From JACCTH01 sp035250485 (lineage in GTDB: Bacteria > Actinomycetota > Acidimicrobiia > Spongiisociales > ZC4RG35): a stretch of DNA of 31,407 bases. This document shows, piece after piece, positions 23,999 to 31,045 of the stretch (position 1 is its first letter; each line of letters starts with the position of its first letter). The stretch is taken from NCBI GenBank assembly GCA_035250485.1, contig DATFFB010000009.1:1-31407 (forward strand), given 5' to 3'. The translations under genes and the position numbers were made by a program. The notes under the pieces are model-generated. The model was not told the DNA's origin and did no database searches. It saw only the letters and a program-made list of their open reading frames with translations.

Positions 23999-24948
23999 AA
24001 CCGTCCTTCTTTCTGCGCCCACTCCCACAAGCGGCCAAAGGTGACATCCGCCGGTGTGTATTTGAGTCCGAGCTCCCGGCTGGCCCGGGATCCGTCATAC
24101 AAGTGCCCGTGCAGTATCGCTCTTGCCGATTCTCCACAGATGGGGGCGGTCCGCCGAAGAACGCTGAACAACCCGCCCACGACGAAACCAGCGATCCTCA
24201 CCCAAGGCGCCGGGATATACGACACCCGCAGCGGTTGAGCAATCACCGACTCGATCACCGATACCGCTTCCTGCATCGTCATCGAGAACGAGTTGAGGAC
24301 GTAGCGCTGTCCGGGCTCGCCACGAACGCCGGCGAGCAGATGTCCAGCGGCGCAGTCATCGATGTCGACGATCGAGATCCGGGTGTCGACAATGGTTCGG
24401 AGCTTCCCACTCATCAACTTGAGCAGCAGCCTCCCCGTCCCTGTGGCCCTGCCTGGACCCTGCACCGACGAGGGATTGACGATCACCACCGGCTGTCGGC
24501 CAAAAAGCTCCGTTAGCTGCTGCTCGGCCCGCCATTTGGATGCGGCGTAGCGACTAGGGAGTGGTGCCCGCGGCACCGAGGTCTCGTCGCCGATCTCGCC
24601 CTCGGCCTCTCCCAGCACGGCTGCCGAAGAGGTATGGACTAGCAGCGCCCCGACTTCGTAGGCGGCATCGGCGACGTTGCGGGTGCCGTCGACGTTGACC
24701 CTTTCCATCAACGCGGGGTCGGCGCTGCACATCTGATTCACCCCGGCCACATGAAAGACCGTTGTCACCCCTTCGAAGGCCCTCCGCAGCGACGCCGGGT
24801 CGAGAACGTCGCCCCGGGCCCGTTCCACTTCCGGAGGCAAGCCCTGGTCCGACCGAACCAAGGCTCTCACCCTCGTTCCGTCGGCAAGGAGATGTCTCAA
24901 GACGGCACCACCGACCACGCCGGTCGCCCCGGTGATCGCAACCGTCAT
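23995..24948 (-). CDS. NAD(P)-dependent epimerase/dehydratase (extended SDR)
   Basis: This 317-residue extended short-chain dehydrogenase has a Rossmann motif ITGATGVVGGAVLRHLL (G7-G13 glycines), a FHVAGVNQ segment, LVHTSSAAVLG with the catalytic Ser region, and the YxxxK pair Y134/K138 (SRYAASKWRAEQQL). After NPSSVQGPG comes the substrate domain, ending TPADVTFGRLWEWAQKEGRL. It resembles the dihydroflavonol-reductase/hopanoid-associated epimerase group, but the substrate is not readable from sequence; a sugar nucleotide or a lipid-linked alcohol are both possible. ATG 24948 overlaps the pgsA stop by 4 nt, so it is coupled to phospholipid synthesis and followed by the thioesterase. Confidence 0.88.
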   Translation of the reverse strand: MTVAITGATGVVGGAVLRHLLADGTRVRALVRSDQGLPPEVERARGDVLDPASLRRAFEGVTTVFHVAGVNQMCSADPALMERVNVDGTRNVADAAYEVGALLVHTSSAAVLGEAEGEIGDETSVPRAPLPSRYAASKWRAEQQLTELFGRQPVVIVNPSSVQGPGRATGTGRLLLKLMSGKLRTIVDTRISIVDIDDCAAGHLLAGVRGEPGQRYVLNSFSMTMQEAVSVIESVIAQPLRVSYIPAPWVRIAGFVVGGLFSVLRRTAPICGESARAILHGHLYDGSRASRELGLKYTPADVTFGRLWEWAQKEGRL

Positions 24949-25508
24949 CTACTGGCAGCGTCCGTACGGCTCCCGATCACCATCTTGGAGAACGCTCCGA
25001 AATAACCCCAGGCGGAGGCGATCGTCACCAACACCGCCACCCACATCACCCACTGATCGAGAAAGAAAGGTCCCCATCGGTCGGGGAGGCGCATAAAAGC
25101 AAGGGCGATGGCCCCGTATTGGGCGGTGGCCTTGATCTTTCCCCAGGTCGAGGGCTTCACCATCCCCCCGCCGAGGGCGACCAAGCCCCGGAGCCCCATA
25201 ACTGCGAACTCGCGCATCATGATGACCAGGGCCGCCCAGATCGAGACCCGCCCGATCGAGGTGAGAGCGAGGAGAGTGCCGGTGACCAGGAGCTTGTCGG
25301 CGGTGGTGTCGAGAAAGGCGCCGAGGACCGACTCCACATGCCAGCGCCGCGCCAGGTAGCCGTCGAGAAAGTCGGTGATCGCTGCCACGGTGAAGAGGGC
25401 GGCGGCGTACCCGAGGGCATGCTCGATTCGATCCTGGGACCGGGTCAGGGCCATGATCGCAGGGACCACTAGAACCCGGCCAACCGCCAACCAATCGGGG
25501 AACGAGAT
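24945..25508 (-). CDS. pgsA: CDP-diacylglycerol-glycerol-3-phosphate 3-phosphatidyltransferase (CDP-alcohol transferase family)
   Basis: PgsA condenses CDP-diacylglycerol with sn-glycerol-3-phosphate to phosphatidylglycerol phosphate in the membrane. The CDP-alcohol phosphotransferase motif is complete: D-G-x2-A-R-x8-G-x3-D-x3-D within TDFLDGYLARRW and VLGAFLDTTADK. Several membrane helices follow. The start is unusual. No ATG, GTG, CTG or TTG occurs in frame between an upstream TAG and TTG 25490, which would remove the conserved N-terminus. A strong AAGGAG (25514-25519, minus strand) sits 5 nt before ATC 25508, giving (M)SFPDWLAVGRVLVVP, which fits the family N-terminus. I therefore place the start at ATC 25508, with TTG 25490 as the conservative alternative. 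Other CDP-alcohol transferases are possible but less likely. Confidence 0.85.
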   Translation of the reverse strand: MSFPDWLAVGRVLVVPAIMALTRSQDRIEHALGYAAALFTVAAITDFLDGYLARRWHVESVLGAFLDTTADKLLVTGTLLALTSIGRVSIWAALVIMMREFAVMGLRGLVALGGGMVKPSTWGKIKATAQYGAIALAFMRLPDRWGPFFLDQWVMWVAVLVTIASAWGYFGAFSKMVIGSRTDAASR

Positions 25509-25513
25509 GAGGG

Positions 25514-25519
25514 CTCCTT
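25514..25519 (-). promoter_or_regulatory. Ribosome binding site AAGGAG deciding the pgsA start
   Basis: AAGGAG on the minus strand is one of the strongest Shine-Dalgarno matches in the window. It is 5 nt from ATC 25508 and 23 nt from TTG 25490. Its spacing supports initiation at ATC rather than at TTG. Confidence 0.6.
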
Positions 25520-25578
25520 GCGCTTTCTGCCGGGCGGCGATCTTACCGAACGACCTCGATACCTAACCTTTTCGCCCG

Positions 25579-27168
25579 ATGCTCGCCCCCTCCTGGACCC
25601 GTGCCGAGCATTGCCGTCGACTCAGCGAGGCCGACTCCGTCGATGTCGTGGTCATCGGTGGAGGAGTGATCGGCTGCGGTGTGGCCCTTGACCTCACAAC
25701 CCGGGGATTTCGGGTTGCACTCGTCGAGCAGGCCGATTGGGCCTCGGGCACCTCGGGGCGCTCCACCAAGCTCTTTCACGGCGGTATCCGCTACCTGCCC
25801 CATTTCCGCTTCCAACTGGTCGCCGAGGGGCTGCGTGAGCAGCGGGTGCTGGCCCGGATCGCCGACTACTTGTTTCAGACCCTCGAATTCGTGGTCCCGG
25901 TCTATGACCAGCACGGTCTCGCCGACGCCCCCGCCTGGGCGGCCCGCGGCCGGCGAGCCTCGATTGCCCTCGGTGCCGGGCTCGCCATCTACGACCTCTT
26001 GGGAGGTTTCAATCGGCCCGGTGAACGGCATCGCCGGCTTGCGTTGTCGGAAGTTCGCCGCGCCGCTCCGCTCCTGCGCACCGAAGGCTTGCGAGGAGGA
26101 TTCGCCTACTCCGACGCCCAAACCGACGACGCCCGCCTGGTCATCGCCCTGGCGAGGACGGCGGTGCGCCACGGCTGCACGGCCGTCAGTCGAATGCGGG
26201 CCCACCGAGTCGAGCTTTCCGGGGACGGATTCGAGGTGGATCTAGACGATGTGCTCAATGGTGAAGCCCTCCGGCTCCGAGCCCGGGCGGTAGTTGCAGC
26301 CACCGGTGCGTTCCGCCCGCCAGCGCTGGGCGCGGAAGCGCAGCCGCGTTTCGTCCTCTCCAAGGGGGCTCATGTGATCCTGGCGGCCGGCTCTGTCGGG
26401 CTGGGAGACCGGGCGATTGTGCTGCCAAAGACCGATGACGGGAGGGTTCTCTTTCTCATTCCGTGGGCCGGTCAAGCCCTGGTGGGAACCACCGACACCG
26501 CTTATGCGGACTCCCCTGCCCGCCCCGTCGCCACTGCCGATGACGTTGCCTATCTGCTCGACCATGTCCGGCGCTATCTGGGCGTCGAGAGCCTCAGTCC
26601 CATTTCCACTTTCGCCGGACTCCGAGCACTGGCCGATGACGATGCCGACTCGACTGCCGAGGCTTCGCGCGAGCATGTGATAACCGAGCCCCAGCCCGGA
26701 TATCTCGTCGTCGCCGGCGGCAAGCTCACGACCTACCGGCGCATCGCCGCCGAGCTGGCTGACACCATCACCCGGCATCTCGGTTCAAGGTCGAAGTCGC
26801 GGACCAAGAACGTGCTCCTGGTGGGTGCCGGAGGACAGCCACGGGCGGGTGGGCTCGTCCATCGGTACGGATCGGAGGCCGGCTCGGTCGAGAAGATTCT
26901 CGGTGAAGTCGAAAAAGGCGACACCCTCCTCGGCGACGGAATGACTTTCCTCGGCGAGGTGGGTCAAGCAGTTCGCAACGAATCCGCCGTTTCGATCGGA
27001 GATTTCGCCCTGCGACGCACGCGCTTGTCGCTGCTTGCGCGCGATCACGGTCGTGACGACGCGGCTGCCATTGCCCGGGCGATGCAGGTGGAGCTGGGGT
27101 GGTCGGAGAGCGAGCGCGATCGCCAGCTTTCGGCTTTTCACCGCGAGCTCGATGCAGAAGGACTTTGA
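25579..27168 (+). CDS. glpD: Glycerol-3-phosphate dehydrogenase (FAD-dependent, GlpD/GlpA-like)
   Basis: GlpD oxidises sn-glycerol-3-phosphate to dihydroxyacetone phosphate, passing electrons to quinone. The 529-residue product has an N-terminal FAD site DVVVIGGGVIGCGVALDL (22-39), the family signature SGTSGRSTKLFHGGIRYLPHF (broken by variable residues), the GTTDTAYADSPARPVATADD region, the FAGLRAL motif, and AGGKLTTYRRIA late in the FAD domain. The C-terminal helical cap includes DFALRRTRLSLL. ATG 25579 follows a short gap of 70 nt from pgsA. TAACCT about 9 nt upstream is a possible -10. The stop codon directly abuts the glpK stop. Membrane association is expected through the surface rather than by helices. 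Confidence 0.95.
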   Translation: MLAPSWTRAEHCRRLSEADSVDVVVIGGGVIGCGVALDLTTRGFRVALVEQADWASGTSGRSTKLFHGGIRYLPHFRFQLVAEGLREQRVLARIADYLFQTLEFVVPVYDQHGLADAPAWAARGRRASIALGAGLAIYDLLGGFNRPGERHRRLALSEVRRAAPLLRTEGLRGGFAYSDAQTDDARLVIALARTAVRHGCTAVSRMRAHRVELSGDGFEVDLDDVLNGEALRLRARAVVAATGAFRPPALGAEAQPRFVLSKGAHVILAAGSVGLGDRAIVLPKTDDGRVLFLIPWAGQALVGTTDTAYADSPARPVATADDVAYLLDHVRRYLGVESLSPISTFAGLRALADDDADSTAEASREHVITEPQPGYLVVAGGKLTTYRRIAAELADTITRHLGSRSKSRTKNVLLVGAGGQPRAGGLVHRYGSEAGSVEKILGEVEKGDTLLGDGMTFLGEVGQAVRNESAVSIGDFALRRTRLSLLARDHGRDDAAAIARAMQVELGWSESERDRQLSAFHRELDAEGL

Positions 27169-28647
27169 TCAGACCCAGTCGAGCGTGCGCCTAACCGCCT
27201 GACGCCAGCGGTCGATCAGGGCCTGACGCCGATCCTCGGCCATATCGGGCTCGAAGCGACGATCGACCTCCCAATTGGAGTCCAACTCCGAGACCGAGCT
27301 CCAAACACGCTCGGCCAAGCCGGCGGCGTAGGCCGCACCCAGGGCGGTGGTCTCCGCCACCACGGGTCGCACCACGGGAATTCCCATGATGTCGGCTTGG
27401 AATTGCATGAGGAGGTCGTTTCGCACCATCCCCCCGTCGACCCGCAGCTCACCGAAAGCGACGCCCGAGTCAGCCCGCATGGCTTCCGCCACCTCCTGAG
27501 TCTGAAAGGCCGTGGCCTCCAAAGCAGAGCGGGCGATGTGACCGCGAGTGGCGAAGCGGGTGAGACCGACGATCACGCCGCGGGCATCGGGACGCCAGTG
27601 GGGGGCAAACAGCCCGCTAAATGCCGGTACGAGGTAGACGTCGCCGTTGTCTTCAACCGAGGCGGCCAGGTCCTCGACTTCGGACGCAGACTCGATCAGA
27701 CCGAGGTTGTCCCGCAGCCACTGCACGAGTGAGCCCGCCACTGCCACCGATCCCTCGAGTGCATAGATCAAGGGTCCCTGTTCCAGCCGGAAGGCGGTGG
27801 TTGTGAGCAATCCATGTTGAGAGGGGACCGGCGAGGCGCCGGTGTTGAGAAGCAGGAAGCATCCGGTCCCGTAGGTGTTCTTTGCCGCTCCGGACCTGAA
27901 CCCGGCCTGTCCGAAGAGTGCTGCTTGCTGATCGCCGAGGACGCCGCTGATCGGGACCCCTTCGAGAGGTCCCGACCCGAGGCCAACTCGCCCCGAGGAA
28001 GAAACGATCTCCGGTAACGCAGACGCCGGAATCTCCATTGCCTCGCAGATCTCCTCGCTCCACGCCGCGGCGCTGAGGTCCATCAGGAGAGTCCGCGAGG
28101 CATTGGTCACATCCGTGACATGGCGACCCACCAGGTTGGAGAGGATCCAGGCATCGATGGTTCCGAAGGCGAGGTTCCCGGACTTGGCCGCATCGGCGAC
28201 TGCTGGATCCTCCTGCAATAGCCAAGCGAGCTTGGGACCCGAGAAGTAGGTGGCGAGGGGAAGGCCGGTAATCGGACGGAAGCGATCGCGCCCGGTCCCC
28301 TCCGCAAGCGATCCGCAAATCGCGGCCGTGCGTGTGTCCTGCCAGACGATGGCATTGTGGAGGGGCAAGCCGGTCCGGCGGTCCCAAACGACCGTGGTCT
28401 CCCGTTGATTGGTGATGCCAACGGCAGTCAGATCCTTCGCCGTCACGCCTGCGTCGGCGAGGGCGCGCCCGATCACTCGCCAGATGCTCTCGATGATCTC
28501 GTGGGGATCGTGTTCGACCCAACCCGGTCGCGGGAAGATCTGACGGTGCTCTTCCTGGCTCTGTCCGACGATACGCCCGGAGTCGTCGAAGATGATGAAT
28601 CGACTGCTGGTGGTGCCCTGGTCGATGGCGCCGACCAACGCGGTCAC
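27169..28647 (-). CDS. glpK: Glycerol kinase
   Basis: Glycerol kinase phosphorylates glycerol to sn-glycerol-3-phosphate, the substrate of GlpD. The 492-residue length is typical for the FGGY family. Visible landmarks are the N-terminal ATP-phosphate loop AIDQGTTSSRFIIFD (8-22), the family block RPGWVEHDPHEI, GITNQRETTVVWDR, and the glycerol-site segments near NASRTLLMDL. Near the C-terminus are ALEATAFQTQEVAEAM, LRVDGGMVRNDLLMQFQADI (in two parts) and GAAYAAGLAERVW. The frame stays open upstream to 28863, but the domain starts at GTG 28647. That GTG makes a GTGA overlap with the stop of the VOC gene, indicating coupling. It is convergent with glpD with zero intergenic bases. Confidence 0.96.
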   Translation of the reverse strand: MTALVGAIDQGTTSSRFIIFDDSGRIVGQSQEEHRQIFPRPGWVEHDPHEIIESIWRVIGRALADAGVTAKDLTAVGITNQRETTVVWDRRTGLPLHNAIVWQDTRTAAICGSLAEGTGRDRFRPITGLPLATYFSGPKLAWLLQEDPAVADAAKSGNLAFGTIDAWILSNLVGRHVTDVTNASRTLLMDLSAAAWSEEICEAMEIPASALPEIVSSSGRVGLGSGPLEGVPISGVLGDQQAALFGQAGFRSGAAKNTYGTGCFLLLNTGASPVPSQHGLLTTTAFRLEQGPLIYALEGSVAVAGSLVQWLRDNLGLIESASEVEDLAASVEDNGDVYLVPAFSGLFAPHWRPDARGVIVGLTRFATRGHIARSALEATAFQTQEVAEAMRADSGVAFGELRVDGGMVRNDLLMQFQADIMGIPVVRPVVAETTALGAAYAAGLAERVWSSVSELDSNWEVDRRFEPDMAEDRRQALIDRWRQAVRRTLDWV

Positions 28648-29045
28648 GCCGGAGGCTGCTCCTGGGGTGAAAACAGGTCGAAGTGATTCCCATCCGGGTC
28701 GGCGATCGTGGCGTACCTCATCGACCAGGGAGCATCGAAGGGGGCTATCACGGTGGTGCCACCGATTCCGACCAGGAGGAGGTGGAGTCGATCTACTTCC
28801 GCGGGGCTCTCGCAGAGAAAGGCGAGCGAGGTTCGTTGGCTCCCCCCGTGGGGAGGCTCCCAATCAGAGAACGATTTCATCATGTCCTCGGTGTCGAGCA
28901 TGACCCGTATCCCGCCGGGGGTCTCGGCTTCGGCGTGGCCCTCGGTCTCCGAGCCATCGGGAAAGTCGAGACCGAGGTGTCGGTAGAACGCGATCGAGTC
29001 AGCCATCGAGGAAACCACGATTCCGATTGCATCAAGTCGGGCCAT
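28644..29045 (-). CDS. VOC (glyoxalase/bleomycin-resistance) superfamily protein
   Basis: This is a 133-residue single VOC module pair. The N-terminal beta-alpha-beta-beta-beta unit starts RLDAIGIVVSSMADSIAFYRHLGLDF. The second unit covers QRTSLAFLCESPAEVDRLHLLL and ends with SMRYATIADPDGNHFDLFSP. The terminal D-P-D-G-N-x-F-D-L-F pattern is a hallmark of the superfamily and carries the usual metal-ligand position. Members include glyoxalases, dioxygenases and antibiotic-binding proteins; no specific substrate can be assigned. ATG 29045 is 15 nt after the pth stop. The stop overlaps glpK, so it may be an operon-mate of glycerol kinase. Confidence 0.88.
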   Translation of the reverse strand: MARLDAIGIVVSSMADSIAFYRHLGLDFPDGSETEGHAEAETPGGIRVMLDTEDMMKSFSDWEPPHGGSQRTSLAFLCESPAEVDRLHLLLVGIGGTTVIAPFDAPWSMRYATIADPDGNHFDLFSPQEQPPA

Positions 29046-29060
29046 GTTGGGATTCTGGCA

Positions 29061-29630
29061 CTACCCGGGCCGGCGATGCGCAGCCAGCTCCTGGGCCCGG
29101 GCCGGGTCTTCCAGCCAGCGCTCGGCTACGTCCGCCGCGTCCTCGACCAGCAGGTCGGCTTCGCCTCGTTCGGCCTTGTTGAAGGGGCGGAGGACGTGGT
29201 CGGCGGCCTCCCGGCTTCCCGGCGGTCGGCCCACTCCCAGCTTCAGCCGGGCGAAATCGGGGTGTCCGAGATGAGACTCGATGGAGCGGATGCCGTTGTT
29301 GCCACCGCTCCCCCCACCGATCTGGAGGCGCAATCTTCCCAGGGCGAGGTCGATGTCATCGTGGACTACGAGCAGATCGTTGGCCGCCACCTTGTAGTAC
29401 GAGAGGATTCCGGCCACCGCCCGTCCGGAGTCGTTCATGAACGTGAGCGGGCTGGCAAGTATGAGGTCACGACCGGGGAATCGGGCGAGCTCGGCCCGCA
29501 CCCGCAACGGCCCCCGCTTGAGCTTTACTTCAAAGCGTCGCGCCAAACTCGAGACGACTTCGAATCCCAGGTTGTGGCGGGTGCCGACGTAGGAGGCCCC
29601 GGGATTCCGGAGCCCACAGATGACCGGCAT
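29061..29630 (-). CDS. pth: Peptidyl-tRNA hydrolase
   Basis: Pth frees tRNA from peptidyl-tRNA dropped by ribosomes. The 189-residue product matches the bacterial Pth1 family. CGLRNPGASYVGTRHNLGF has the catalytic H19 with N9; FMNDSG carries N66; VVHDDIDLALGRLRL provides the conserved Asp pair at 91-92; and GGNNGIRSIESHLG carries N112. All four key positions are present. One small difference is Arg in place of Gly in the usual GLGNPG. ATG 29630 directly abuts the rplY stop (29631), so both are very likely on one message, the common L25-Pth pairing. Confidence 0.96.
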   Translation of the reverse strand: MPVICGLRNPGASYVGTRHNLGFEVVSSLARRFEVKLKRGPLRVRAELARFPGRDLILASPLTFMNDSGRAVAGILSYYKVAANDLLVVHDDIDLALGRLRLQIGGGSGGNNGIRSIESHLGHPDFARLKLGVGRPPGSREAADHVLRPFNKAERGEADLLVEDAADVAERWLEDPARAQELAAHRRPG

Positions 29631-30305
29631 CTACTCCTCGCCGGGCTCGCCGTCTTCCTCGGATGCCGCCTCGGGAGCCTCCTCGCCTTCGGCCCCGGCA
29701 CCTTCGCCCTCTTCACCCTCGACCGGCTCCGGCTCGGGCTCAGGCTCGGCGGCGGGAATCGAGACCGAGACCAGCAACTCGTCCGGGCTGGCGAGGATGG
29801 CCACCCCCTCGACCTGGGGCAGGTCACTGACGTGGAGAGAATCGTTGATTCCCAGTTCCGAGACATCGAGCTCGAAGGCCGAGGGGATCTCATTGGGGAG
29901 GGCCTCGACGGTGACGTCGTTGCGGGCAGGAACGAGGATTCCACCTTCCTTCACCCCTATCGGGCTGCCGACGAAGTGGATGGCAACCTCGGCATGGACT
30001 CTGACAGTGAGGTCGACACGGACGAAATCGACGTGGCGGATGAAGGGCTTGTAGGGATGTCGGTCGACTCCCCGCACCAGGGTCGGAATCCCCTCGGCGC
30101 CGTCGATCTGGAGGTTGATGACGACATTTGCCCCTGCTGGCGTGTGGAAGGCCTGAGTGAGATCGTGGTGATCGACCGCAACATGGGTGGGCTCCGCCCC
30201 CCGGCCATAAACCACGGCCGGGATCCGACCGGTCTTTCGCAACCGGCGAGCCGCCCGACTGCCGGTAGCGCGACCGGTGTCGGCTTTGAGATTGACCTCA
30301 GCCAT
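29631..30305 (-). CDS. rplY: 50S ribosomal protein L25/TL5/Ctc, long form
   Basis: This L25 binds 5S rRNA in the central protuberance. The 224-residue protein is the long Ctc type. The N-terminal 5S-binding domain (about 1-95) has RKTGRIPAVVYGRG and HPYKPFIRHVDFVRVDL. A second beta domain follows (about 96-185, HFVGSPIGVKEGG and VEALPNEIPSAFELDVSEL). The C-terminal tail from about residue 187 is almost entirely Glu, Pro, Gly and Ala, about 38 residues with an EPEP repeat, and should be disordered. ATG 30305 has a strong AAGGAG eight bases upstream. Ctc-type L25 is also a general-stress protein in some bacteria, but no stress promoter is recognisable here. Confidence 0.95.
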   Translation of the reverse strand: MAEVNLKADTGRATGSRAARRLRKTGRIPAVVYGRGAEPTHVAVDHHDLTQAFHTPAGANVVINLQIDGAEGIPTLVRGVDRHPYKPFIRHVDFVRVDLTVRVHAEVAIHFVGSPIGVKEGGILVPARNDVTVEALPNEIPSAFELDVSELGINDSLHVSDLPQVEGVAILASPDELLVSVSIPAAEPEPEPEPVEGEEGEGAGAEGEEAPEAASEEDGEPGEE

Positions 30306-30360
30306 AACTAATTCTCCTTGGGGAAAAGGGGGGCGAGGAGCCGCCGAGAATTATACGCCC

Positions 30361-30415
30361 TCGTTCTTGCGTAGGAATCGTGGCCACAAGCGCGGCGATT
30401 TCTACGCCAGAACGA
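30361..30415. repeat. Imperfect 20-bp inverted repeat sharing a 13-mer with the palindrome at 412-465
   Basis: Bases 30361-30380 and 30396-30415 are complementary at 18 of 20 positions around a 15-nt loop. The left arm starts TCGTTCTTGCGTA, identical to 412-424. The right arm overlaps the last codons and stop of the hydrolase gene (stop at 30402-30404). The hairpin could end the hydrolase message on the minus strand, though no T-run follows it. Confidence 0.7.
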
Positions 30416-31016
30416 ATGCGAGCGTTTCCCGAGCCAGGAGTTCGACCGACTTCAGGCCCCCCAGAGAGTGATCCGCCTTGAGGTCGACCACCTTCACCTT
30501 TGGCAAGGAACGCACATGGCGATCGAAGAGATCGGATCGACTCAAGGCGTCGCGATCACCCTGGAAAAAGAGCATCGGTACCCGAATCGAGCCCAGGTGA
30601 TCGATGCGAAGGCGGTCGGGCTTGCCCGGCGGATGAAGGGGGTAGCCGTAACAAATCACCCCTCGCACGTCGACGCCTTCGGCCGCCAGGTAGGTCCCCA
30701 TCCTTCCCCCCATCGATCGCCCGGCCAGATACGTTCCCCCGGGGCTCCTATCCGCGAGTTTGGAAAGGGCCGCCCGGTGAGTAGCGAGAAGGCGTTCGGT
30801 GGCGTCCGGTCGAGTTCGGCCCGCCTCGGAGTAGGGATAATTGAAAGTCATCACGCGTACTCCGCCTGCTGCGAGGGCCGAGCGGCTGGCCACCATCACC
30901 GGGTGATCTTGATTGGTGCCCGCCCCATGGGCGAGGAGGACGCCCCGCTCTCCCACCCCTTCGATTTTCCCGCTGACCGCGTCGCCGTCGACCTTGATTT
31001 GCAGCGTTCGAGCCAT
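30402..31016 (-). CDS. Alpha/beta hydrolase of the KANL3/Tex30 (dienelactone-hydrolase-like) type
   Basis: This is a 204-residue cytoplasmic alpha/beta hydrolase. The early LLAHGAGTNQDHP (27-39) forms the oxyanion-hole loop. YLAGRSMGGRMGTYLA places the nucleophile S101 in a G-x-S-x-G elbow. FFQGDRDALS carries the acid (D154 or D156), and LKADHSLGG gives the catalytic H183. The short length and the H-G-A-G-x-N/x-x-D-H-P signature match the predicted-hydrolase group COG3571. The substrate is unknown. ATG 31016 has no Shine-Dalgarno, but TAGCGT lies 6 nt upstream, so a leaderless transcript is likely. It diverges from the YeiH-family gene with only 29 bp between start codons. Confidence 0.87.
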   Translation of the reverse strand: MARTLQIKVDGDAVSGKIEGVGERGVLLAHGAGTNQDHPVMVASRSALAAGGVRVMTFNYPYSEAGRTRPDATERLLATHRAALSKLADRSPGGTYLAGRSMGGRMGTYLAAEGVDVRGVICYGYPLHPPGKPDRLRIDHLGSIRVPMLFFQGDRDALSRSDLFDRHVRSLPKVKVVDLKADHSLGGLKSVELLARETLAFVLA

Positions 31017-31022
31017 CGGCGC

Positions 31023-31028
31023 ACGCTA
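31023..31028 (-). promoter_or_regulatory. Possible -10 box (TAGCGT) of a leaderless hydrolase promoter
   Basis: TAGCGT on the minus strand fits TANNNT and is 6 nt before ATG 31016. With the opposing box at 31034-31039 it forms a compact divergent promoter pair. Any -35 would lie inside the neighbouring coding sequence. Confidence 0.4.
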
Positions 31029-31033
31029 GGAGA

Positions 31034-31039
31034 TAGCCT
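31034..31039 (+). promoter_or_regulatory. Possible -10 box (TAGCCT) of a leaderless promoter for the YeiH-family gene
   Basis: TAGCCT on the plus strand is 6 nt before GTG 31046. An AGGAG (31028-31032) also precedes the GTG but is 13 nt away, too far to be a good ribosome binding site. Confidence 0.4.
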
Positions 31040-31045
31040 CCTTTA

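Noticed and set aside
25509..25578. Riboswitch or operator between pgsA and glpD
   Set aside because: The 70-nt gap shows only a Shine-Dalgarno for pgsA and a weak -10-like TAACCT; no recognisable aptamer or dyad operator.
27169..28863. Longer glycerol kinase, ppx, FtsB, DUF501, CDF and cysteine desulfurase proteins from upstream in-frame starts
   Set aside because: The extra N-terminal parts are Arg/Ser/Pro-rich, overlap neighbouring genes, and lie before the point where each family normally begins; internal GTG, ATG or TTG starts fit better.
28683..30311. A 542-codon open frame on the plus strand across the VOC, pth and L25 genes
   Set aside because: It is antisense to three clearly recognisable genes, and its translation matches no family pattern. 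High-GC genomes routinely give long open antisense frames.
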